NCBI GenBank assembly: GCA_030512335.1
Contig: JAULSU010000002.1
Span: forward strand, 5,580,001-5,644,000
Direction of reading: 5' to 3'
DNA: 64,000 bases
From: Immersiella caudata
Lineage: Eukaryota; Ascomycota; Sordariomycetes; Sordariales; Lasiosphaeriaceae
Shown here: piece after piece, positions 56,138 through 64,000 of the stretch
Layout of the letters: every line of letters begins with the position of its first letter
How positions within the stretch are numbered: position 1 is the stretch's first letter
The notes under the pieces: model-generated
Seen by the model: only the letters and a program-made list of their open reading frames with translations
Databases searched by the model: none
What the model was told of the DNA's origin: nothing
Made by a program: the position numbers and the translations under genes

Positions 56138-57917
56138 CTAGCCGGAAATCGACTCTATCGTGGTCACCACCGCTCCCCCCGTATACTCTGAAACCATTTG
56201 CGTAGGGAGTGGCCACTCCTTGTAGTCGCCATTGCTGCCAGGAATGAGGGTATTGATATTGACACCCACCGACTGGCTGTAGGTAACTTTTACCTTCATG
56301 CTCTTGTCGGTCAAGTAAATCCCCGCGCCGTCGACCTGGTTGAGCTCCACGGACTGGACATCACCGAGGAGATGGATATCTATGTTCTGGGCCCTGACAA
56401 CGTCGACTTTCGAGATGAGGTCGTTAACGTAGAGAATAACGCGGCTTGCGTTTTCGACGCTCACAGCGTTGGCTTTTTCCTCGATTACGATGGTGGATTT
56501 GGCGCATCTGGAGATGAGGATGGACTGGGAATATTCTGGCTTGATCATGATGGCTGCAGGGGCATTTTCGTAGTGTTCCTGCCGCGTGGTTAGCAGGTGA
56601 ATGAGGTGTCAGGGGCAGAACGACATACGACGATCCACTTGTTGCCTTCAAGCTCCATCTTGGGCGGCTTCTTAACCCGCAGAACGTCAGGCTTGGGCTT
56701 CTTTCCAGGCGCAGGGCTCTTCCCGCGAACAGAAGAATCGCGCTCGGGCACTGTTGAGGAGGCTCGCAGAGAGGGATTCTTGTGCGTCATCTGCGACTTG
56801 TCTACTTTTCGGAGACTTTTCGTGATAGCTTCGCCCTGGTTGAGCTCCGAGAAGACGGCGCCTAGGCCGCTGCTGGCGGTCGGTTGGGCTTTTACTTCGT
56901 TGATCTGCAGAACCGGCGGGGGGCCCGGCGGCGGCGGAGGGGGCGGAGGAGGTCCGCCTGCGGCCGGTGCTGGTGGCGCAGAGGGGGCCGCCGAGAGGCT
57001 CTTGACCACTTCCTGGGCTGGCCGACCTTTGGGATTCCACGGAACCCCGTTGGGAAAGTAGTTCTTGACGTAGTCCGTCAGGTCCCTAAATATCTTGTAG
57101 TACGATTGAAGCCACTCGATCATCTTTGGATCCGATTCTTTGTACTCCTTAAGCACCCGGTTGCCGTAGAACACAGCGGTGCCGAGGCACTCCTCAATAT
57201 GCTTGTGCGGCCTAGCATCGACGGTCACCCAGGCCGAGACCACGAAACTATCCGCGACGGAAGACAGGGCGTTGAAGACAGGGCTGCTGCGATTGGTCTC
57301 CTTGATCTTGGTGACCGCCATGAGGACTTCGTTGATGGGCCTGAGGAGGTCTTGGTAAACCGACATCTCGGAGCCGGTCAGGTCGGGCTTCTTGGACTTG
57401 GTCGTGATAAGCAGGAACTTGCGCTGCTCCTGGAAGCCCTGGACAACCTTCTCGGCCTGCTCGGCAAGGAGGCCGCCGATGTCTTTGCTAAGCTTTGCAT
57501 ACTTTTGAACGGTGGAATTGATAAAGGCATCGAACTCTTCGATCGACTCGGGGACGGGTTCGGGTGCAGGAGCTGGCGGCGGAGGGGGAGCGGCAGCGGC
57601 CGGAGCATTGTTGATGATGCCAGACTGGGGCGTTGCGAGGGTTTCCTTGAGAGCCGGGACGCCTTGCGGTAGCTCAATAGTTGAAGAGGCGATGTCTTCG
57701 AGGCGGGCGGTTGCTGCTTCGAGTCTTTTGATCCAGTTAGCGATCCGGTCAGAGCAGCTTTCGGGGAGGTACACCCGTCGTCCCGGCTCCGCTACGTCGG
57801 CGCCACTTGAGTCGAAGGTGTTCATGGCAGGAAGTTCGGTGGTTGCGCTGGCTGCAGTGCTTGCATTGCGTACCTTTTGATCAGTGTCGTAAGGTTGTGC
57901 ATATTGTTAGTGGCCAT
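56138..57917 (-). CDS. Adenylyl cyclase-associated protein (CAP/Srv2)
   Basis: Three exons, 57917-57874, 57724-56629 and 56578-56138, give 526 residues. The join makes MATNNMHNLTTLIKRLEAAT, followed by ARLEDIA, the RLE repeat used by Srv2 to bind adenylyl cyclase. Then come the helical folded domain (about 55-230), a proline stretch near residue 275 (GGPPPPPPPPPGPPP) for profilin binding, a WH2-like basic segment, and the C-terminal beta-solenoid CARP domain (MELEGNKWIVEHYENAP onward, about 365-526). CAP recycles cofilin-bound ADP-actin and links Ras/cAMP signalling to the cytoskeleton. An open frame starting at 57825 lies inside intron 1 and is not the start. Confidence 0.94.
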
Positions 57918-58601
57918 GGTGGGCGGTTGGGCGCGGCAACGCGGTAGTAACGTAAGTTTGAGCGCGCGGTGATGGCGTCAGATAACGGTCAACCTCAGCG
58001 CGAGGGGGCTCTAGCTCTTATAGTTGAGTGCTGACAGGCAGGATGCTTGTGAGAATTCAAGAAGGTTTGTTCGCTGCTACGGGATGCGAATAGCCGAGAG
58101 ATGGAGGCATGAACATGTTTCTGACGCCTCGGAGCCCCTGATTTTGGCCGGAGAGCTTGGGAGCTTTGGCCGTTCATGAGTCCGTGCGCACGACTCTGAG
58201 TTTACTGGCCGTTGGGATTGTTGATGCCTGAGATGAAGCAAGGAACTTGTCAGATGGCTACGCGGTGGAGAAAAGAAATCTAAACTGCAGAAAGCTCTCT
58301 AATTCCGTCTCATGGCCTACGCAATCTCTATGAATTCGGGATGCTTTGCAGGCACCGAAGCGCCTGCCTGAGCGAGGCTGCCGTGTCGCATCCACACCTC
58401 AGCATTTGGCCATTCAGCTTATCAGCCTTGTCTGCTGCCCATTTGCTGTCTGGGCATGAACGATCGCCGCGACATTCGCTGACGCAACTCGGTGTTCCTC
58501 CCCCTATAGCTAACGTGAGGGTGTGGGAGAGCATTCTACAGTCGTTTTCGGCATAATTTTATCATTCGTTAAGCTTCCTGAAGGCAGAGACACCGCACGA
58601 A
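57918..58601. other. Divergent intergenic region
   Basis: A 684-bp gap between the CAP and Mak32-like starts. No element recognised beyond ordinary promoter composition. Confidence 0.5.
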
Positions 58602-60029
58602 ATGGACGTGGCCGCTCAGGACGGACCTGGGCCCGAGACCCATGTCCCCGGATCGGAGGGGCCCGCCGAGGACCAAGCGGAGGTGACCTCGGACCCGGAG
58701 AGCATCCCGGAGAGCCAGGAGATTGACTTTGTCACTATGGGGATGTTTATAATTGGCAAGCATTTTCAATCAAGATATATCGTGTCTTTTCTCGTTATTG
58801 CGCACCCCATTTCACCTTCTCAATCTCACCTCACCCTCAATATGAACCCTGGCTAACCCCTCACAGATGAAATCGAATACCCCCCTCCGCGCCCTCCAGC
58901 CCTCGATGTTCTTGGTGGTGCAGGCACCTACTCGGCCTTAGGCGCCCGAATTTTCTCCCCTCCTCCTCTCTCCCGCACCGTCGGCTGGATCGTCGACCAA
59001 GGCTCCGATTTCCCGTCCTCCCTCACCACTCTCATCTCCAGCTGGGAGACCTCGGCCCTCCTCCGCCTGGATGACACTCGCATCACCACGCGCGGCTGGA
59101 ACGGCTACACAGACCCCTCCGACCCATCCCATCGTGCCTTCCGCTATACCACACCCAAAAAACGCCTCACCGCCTCCGACCTCTCCGGCACTCCCCTACT
59201 CCACGCCCGCGCGATCCACCTCATCTGCTCCCCAAATCGCTGCCGCGACCTCATCTCCTCCATCCTCTCCCTCCGCAAAGCCTCCGCCCCACCCGACACC
59301 TACACCCGCCCCTTCTTCATCTGGGAACCCGTTCCGGACCTCTGTACCCCAGCCGAGCTCCTCAACTGCACCAATGCCCTCCCCTTGGTCGACATCTGCT
59401 CCCCCAACCACGCCGAGCTCGCCGGCTTCATGGGCTGTTCCGGGCTCGATCCCGTCACCGGCGAAATCGACACCGCCCAGGTCGAGCGCGCGTGCGAACA
59501 GCTCCTCGCTTCCATGCCTCTTCAAAGCTACGCCCTCGTCGTCCGCGCCGGAGATAAAGGGTGCTACCTGGCTCGCAACGGCGGTCGTAAACGCACCTCC
59601 TCCAGTACCAAAACGGTAAAGAAGAAGAAAAAAGAGTACACCCGCGGCGGGTTACAGCACGACACGGACATGGAAGCTCTCTTTGCGGGACTGATGCAAG
59701 ATGGCGAGGGGCACGTAGCGCGCGAGGAGATAGAGGTTGATCCGGGTGTGGAGAGGTGGTTTCCTGCGTTTTATGGTGCCAGGGAAGCCAAAGAGAGGGT
59801 GGTGGATCCAACAGGGGGTGGGAACACGTTTTTGGGAGGGTTGGCGGTGGCGTTGGCGAGGGGGAAGAGCATGGAGGAGGCGTGCGGGTGGGGGAACGTG
59901 GCGGCGAGTTTTGCGATTGAGCAAGTCGGGGTGCCAGAGCTTGGGAAGAATGATGAGGGCCAGGAGGTTTGGAATGGGGTTAGGGTGGAGGAGAGGTTGA
60001 GCGGGTATTTGGATGGGTTGAGGATGTGA
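58602..60029 (+). CDS. Mak32-like PfkB-family carbohydrate kinase homologue
   Basis: Two exons, 58602-58755 and 58867-60029, give 438 residues. The join yields the family motif VTMGMFIIDEIEYP, followed by LGGAGTYSALGARIFSP and VGWIVDQGSDFP. The PfkB C-terminal signature reads DPTGGGNTFLGGLAVALA; the position of the usual catalytic Asp (GAGD) is Asn371. An Asn here is what I recall for Mak32 proteins, named for yeast L-A killer-virus maintenance, so kinase activity is doubtful. A basic insertion (RKRTSSSTKTVKKKKKE) lies near residues 293-310. The intron uses a GC donor (GCAAGC). It is convergent with mcm3. Confidence 0.88.
58756..58866 (+). other. GC-AG intron in the Mak32-like gene
   Basis: The exon ends ATAATTG and the intron begins GCAAGC. 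It ends GGCTAACCCCTCACAG. This boundary alone gives the phase that restores MFIIDEIEYP; the nearby GT dinucleotides are in the wrong phase. Confidence 0.8.
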
Positions 60030-60424
60030 GAAGGTGTGCTTCGGTGTTGGGATAAGTAGAACGGGTATAGAAGGCCGGCGTTGGCGGTTGTTTGCCTGTC
60101 GGAGGGACTACCGGGACGAGCGTCATGACATGATACGTGGAGGATCGCAGCGGTTGCATATGGAGTGTTTACCACAGACGTATTCCTTTCACTCTTATAG
60201 GAAGCAAACACAGTCTCCAAAGAGGCATTTCAGACATCTTCACCACATTTCTACTTGTACCCATGACCTCCATCGTCCCAGCTAATGCTTACTCGCTTAC
60301 ATAAAAGAAACGCCTGCCTGCCTGCGTATCTTCATTGAACCAACCCTCATAAAGACGATAATTGTGATCTCGACTTCGAGTACCATGTCTTCATCCAAGA
60401 TCATTACTTCCTCCCGCCGCCCCT
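60030..60424. other. Convergent 3' intergenic region
   Basis: A 395-bp gap between convergent stops of the Mak32-like gene and mcm3. Nothing else is recognisable. Confidence 0.5.
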
Positions 60425-63260
60425 TTAAATCTTATAAACTAACTCGCCATCCGAGAACCTATTCCATCGTTAGCATCAATCCTCATCTCAGCCGTTAGTA
60501 GGGAAAACTCACATAATCTGATTCCTCGTCGTCATCTCCCTCAACGCCTTGAGCGCCTCCTCCTTCGCAAACGCCGGCGTCCCGCCCCTCCCAATCTTAC
60601 TATTCACAGCCTCAATGATCTCATCCACCTCTGCCGCATCGTCCTCGAACAGAGGTGTGTTGAGGAGTTGACCTAGAGCCCGTCGGAAAATTTCTAGTCG
60701 GGCTTCGGAAAGCGGGGTATCCTCGTCCTCTTCTTCTTCGTCTTCATCCTCGTCATCGACGGTTAGGGCTGCGGCCCCGCTAGCTAGGGATGAGTCGGCA
60801 TCTTGTGCTTGCGCGCGGATGCTTGAGCCAGATTGGGAGGTTAGTGCCGCGGAGGCCGGGACGGAGGAGGCAAAAGAGAACTGAGAAGATTGTGCACCGC
60901 CGGTGCGGGTGGAGCGGCGGGGGGTGGCGTTGTAAAGGTCTTCCTCTTCTGCGTCGTCAGGGGAGGCATCTGCAGCGGGTGTGCCGTTGGCCCTGGTACG
61001 ACGGGCGCTGGCGGCGGCAGCGCGTTGGTTGCGCGCACTGCTAGAGTGAGCGGCGCTGGTGCGGGATGTGGAGCCGCGGGCGGTGGTGGCGTCACCGTCA
61101 TCATCATCAGAGTCGCCCTCAGAGGAAGACTCGTCCTCCGACATGGCGTCGACGGGGCGGGTCTTGCGGCGCTTCTTGTTGCGGGATTCATCCTGAAGGA
61201 CTTCCTTGAAGAGGGCGAAGCGCAGGATGGCTTCTGCGGCGGCGGCGTCACGCTCCTCAACGCGGTTGGAGAGACGGGCTTTGGCGTGGGCGGTGGCGAG
61301 ACGGATGAGGGTTTCGAGGGTACGGACCGTCATGGGGGAGGTCTTGCGCTGGTTGCTTTCCATGTCGTCGTTGCGCAGGCCGACGTAGATGTCGGCGATG
61401 CGGTCCGAGGCTTCTTGGGTGAGGACGGGCTTTATCCTAGTCTTGGCGTATTGGATGTACTTCTTCATGAAGGGGATGCTGAGCACCTCGGGCTTCTTGT
61501 TGGCGCCGCGGCCGGTTCCCTTGACGCCCGCATGGAGCATGGTGTCATACTTCTCGTACACGTCTGTTGGCCGGTTGGGGTCGGCTTGTTGGTTGAGAGC
61601 CACGTTGAGAGCCTGTCCGGTGTTCTCGCGCACAGGAGCGCCCTCCTCGGTGCCCGCCTGGCGGTATCTATGCATACGCAGGACGTGCTCTGACACCTGT
61701 CGGTCGCGAGTGTCCTCGATGTCGTCGGTGACGACGAACAACAGATCGAAACGAGACAGCAGGGAGTCAGGGAGCGCAATGTTCTTGTGCGGGTCTTTGT
61801 GAGTGTCGTACTGGCCGAAGATAGGGTTGGCGGCGGCGACCACGCTGCAACGGGCGTTGAGCGAGGTATGGATACCAGCCTTCGCGATGGTAACAGTCTG
61901 CTGCTCCATGACTTCGTGGATAGCGACACGATCAATATCGGACATTTTGTCGAACTCATCGATGCAGACGACACCACGGTCGGCCATGACCATGGCACCG
62001 GCCTCAAGGCGACGCTCGCCCGTCTCCTTGTCCGAAGTGACGGCAGCTGTCAAACCAACGCCGGAAGAGCCGCGACCGGTTGTGGCAATGGCGAGAGGCG
62101 CCGTGTTGAGCACGAATCGAAGCAGCTGAGATTTGGCCGTGGAGGGGTCACCAACCATCAAAATGTTGATGTCACCTCTCAGATGAGTACCGTTCTCCAG
62201 GTTCTTCTCCATACCGCCCAACAACATCAGCAGAATAGCCTTCTTGATGTAGTCGTGCCCGTAGATACTGGGCGCCAACGACTGTGAGAGCAGCTCGAAG
62301 AGCTTCGGTTTCTTGGCGATCTTGTTGATGTTGCGAATATCTGTGTCGGTGATGGTGGCAGTAGCAACGCCGCCGCCAGACTTGGAGGCAAGCAGTACGA
62401 TGTTGTTGGCAACCAGAACAGTCTTGAACAGAGCCGAGTTGTGGTTCGTGTTTCGGTTACCCAGCGTTCTGAAGATGCCCACCAGCTGAATGCGGTCGCC
62501 AGGCTTGACCTTGTCGACCAGGTCGTCGTCGAGAATCACATCGACACCCCGGGGCAGCTGGCCGGCAGGCGCACGCTCGGGCATCTCTTGGATGGAGACA
62601 GTTTGGTGATCGCGGTATGTGCAGAATCCGTACTCGGTCGTCAGGGGGTTGCCCTCCTCGTCCTCGTTGGGATAGACGCTCGACGTCGTCTGGCCATTTG
62701 TCATGGTCTGATCTTTGTACTCCTTGAACCAGAACTTTCCGGTAGCCTCTGTGTAGTGCACGCTCTTGACAACCTTGGGACGGATCAGAGAGCAGCGTGT
62801 TACAATTCCCTCGATCGACACCATCTTGTTGAGCATTTGGGACGACAGTGTTCTTGGGTTGCAGGCGTTGAGACCGAAGCTGCCCGCCCAAGCGCAATAG
62901 TACAGAACCTCGGGGTCTGTTTGGTCTTTCCTTATGTTGGGGACTGTCTTGACAATATCTGTGACGGCCTGGTTGAAGGCAGCGGTCCAGACGAAGGGGT
63001 CCTCCAGCAGCCCGTCGGCAATCTCTTGGTTGTGGTCGCGCACGTGGTCAATGTTGACAACCAGTCTCCTCTGGTTCTTCTGGAGCATCAAGACAATGTC
63101 TGGTCTATAGCTTCGCAGGCGTGGGTCGTCTGCGTTCCGAGTATTAGCACAAGGTGTTCATCGCGGGGGCGGGGCAGCAGCGCATACGGGGATCGAGAAA
63201 ATCTGTCGCTTGCTTCAGGCGGTCGCGCGCCGCCTGATCGCGGAGCATTTGATCATCCAT
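60425..63260 (-). CDS. mcm3: DNA replication licensing factor Mcm3
   Basis: Three exons, 63260-63188, 63129-60513 and 60458-60425, encode 907 residues. The N-terminal OB part ends in the Mcm3 pattern TEYGFCTYRDHQTVSIQEMP. The AAA+ domain has Walker A GDPSTAKSQ (351-359), Walker B IDEF (414-417) and arginine-finger SRFD (483-486). The segment after about residue 690 is an acidic and Ser/Arg-rich tail, followed by a conserved C-terminal winged-helix-like region. Splicing the last intron (GTGAGT donor, TGCTAAC branch) adds FSDGELVYKI, the usual Mcm3 ending; without it the frame stops at 60509 after the same Met. Mcm3 is part of the Mcm2-7 helicase. An MCB box lies about 145 bp upstream. Confidence 0.96.
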
Positions 63261-63889
63261 GGCGCTGTTGTTTGCCGAAAGACTGTAAGAGTTAGTAGTC
63301 TCTGGATACAAGTTGGACTGGGCTTTGAGGTGGTGGTGGTCGAGGTTGCGACTGCAGCGCTGGGATTTGATGTTTGCTGCGGTGGAAGATGGAGGGGAGG
63401 AAAACGCGTCCAGACACGCGAGTCGCGCTTCGACACGTCCCTGGACAGGGGTTTAATTGAGTGCATGAGGGGCATTTGTGCCTGGGGTCCGTGCTCAAGG
63501 TGAGCTCACCGAGGTGAGCGGCCCGCTCTCGGTGTACCAAGTTTGGGATCAAACATACATTATGCTCAACCTCCAAACTCAAGGCTCAGCTTTTCATCCA
63601 AAACTCACACTCATCCCTATATCTGTATGCCTACCACGAGTTCTATCTCATCAGCCCTTCTTCGCAGTAAACTGACCGTTTTAAGCAGAACGTTGGCATT
63701 AAAACTCAGGCTGCCCCCCGTTCTGCCCTTGAGTCACCGGCCAGACACCTCAGCTGGAGCTCTCACCGGGACAGGGTGCTGTTGCATTGCCAGAGAAAGC
63801 GCCCGCCCATAGAGATGGGCGCATAACCCATGCGGCATATTTTCAGTCGTCCCTCAGCTTTCTCTTCTCAGTACCTATTTTTTTCTTCC
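63261..63889. other. Divergent intergenic region
   Basis: A 629-bp gap between mcm3 and the gene at the right edge. It holds the MCB-like element at 63404-63409 plus further CGCG half-sites nearby (ACACGCGAGTCGCG at about 63414-63427). No gene is seen. Confidence 0.55.
63404..63409. promoter_or_regulatory. MCB (ACGCGT) element upstream of mcm3
   Basis: A palindromic ACGCGT lies 144 bp before the mcm3 ATG, followed within 20 bp by two CGCG-containing half-sites. MCB sites bind the MBF factor that drives G1/S genes in yeasts, and MCM genes are typical targets. Binding here is inferred. Confidence 0.5.
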
Positions 63890-64000
63890 ATGAAGCGCAA
63901 ACAACGCGCTGTATCACCAGGTGTCCAGCAGCACAAAAGACGAACCATGGCGGCCCTCATCACCGGACCCAAAATCTCTCTCAACGACCGCGAGGAGCGC
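63890..64000 (+). CDS. Start of an unidentified gene (truncated by window edge)
   Basis: The frame from ATG 63890 is open for all 37 codons to the edge. It begins with a basic stretch (MKRKQRAVSPGVQQHKRRTM) and continues AALITGPKISLNDREER. A pyrimidine-rich leader precedes it. A second ATG at codon 20 is an alternative start. Too little is visible to name the product. Confidence 0.45.
   Translation, partial: MKRKQRAVSPGVQQHKRRTMAALITGPKISLNDREER

Noticed and set aside
57725..57825. Open frame start for CAP at 57825
   Set aside because: It lies in intron 1; splicing 57874 to 57724 restores LIKRLEAAT, the conserved N-terminus.
60890..61693. 267-codon plus-strand frame, Gly/Ala/Val-rich
   Set aside because: Shadow of mcm3 with low-complexity composition.
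1..64000. CRISPR array, prokaryotic operon or phage features
   Set aside because: The window is clearly eukaryotic; no regularly spaced repeats were seen.

Overview
This window looks like nuclear DNA of a filamentous ascomycete (Pezizomycotina), most likely a Sordariomycete. Genes lie on both strands and carry short introns (mostly 45-150 nt) with GTRNGT donors and CTAAC/CTGAC branch points. The families present (Egh16-like secreted protein, HET-domain protein, Asi-type RING ligase, OPI10, Anp1/Mnn9 mannosyltransferase, Ynd1 apyrase) are typical of such fungi. No replicon or mobile element was recognised. Exon joins were worked out by hand from splice signals and reading frame, and for each multi-exon model given with exact exons the summed lengths are divisible by three.

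Layout. Bases 1-8049 hold no gene I can support. From 8050 to 12213 lie the NEDD8-activating enzyme subunit Ula1 (minus) and, divergently, a HEI10-like meiotic RING protein. A secreted Egh16-like protein follows (13978-14778), then a small basic protein whose RRESNAG-type repeats continue in frame beyond its stop codon (15950-16613). From 17044 to 31543 is a dense housekeeping block: Syf1 (minus), V-ATPase subunit D (plus), a U1A/U2B''-type snRNP protein (minus), an Asi-like membrane RING ligase (plus), Sen34 (minus), Elp4 (minus), Rpb8 (plus) and a DUF4743-type Nudix protein (minus).

From 33222 to 43278 are OPI10/Hikeshi (plus), an Anp1/Mnn9 mannosyltransferase (minus), exosome subunit Mtr3 (plus), the apyrase Ynd1 (plus) and an intron-containing tRNA-Leu(UAA) (minus). 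A decayed or mis-spliced gene remnant occupies 44661-45933. The rest holds the Arf exchange factor Gea/GBF1 (plus), a HET-domain protein (minus), cyclase-associated protein (minus), a Mak32-like PfkB protein (plus), Mcm3 (minus) and the start of an unidentified gene running off the right edge.

Functional threads. Most genes are independent housekeeping functions: splicing (Syf1, snRNP), tRNA maturation (Sen34, Elp4 and a tRNA that should need both), secretory pathway and cell wall (Gea, Anp1, Ynd1, V-ATPase), replication (Mcm3), transcription and RNA decay (Rpb8, Mtr3) and ubiquitin-like pathways (Ula1, HEI10, Asi). No biosynthetic cluster or defence island was seen. The most unusual signals are the in-frame repeat tail beyond a UAG stop, two GC-AG introns, a 10-nt micro-exon, a possible N-terminal histidine on the Egh16-like protein and the broken gene at 44.7-45.9 kb.
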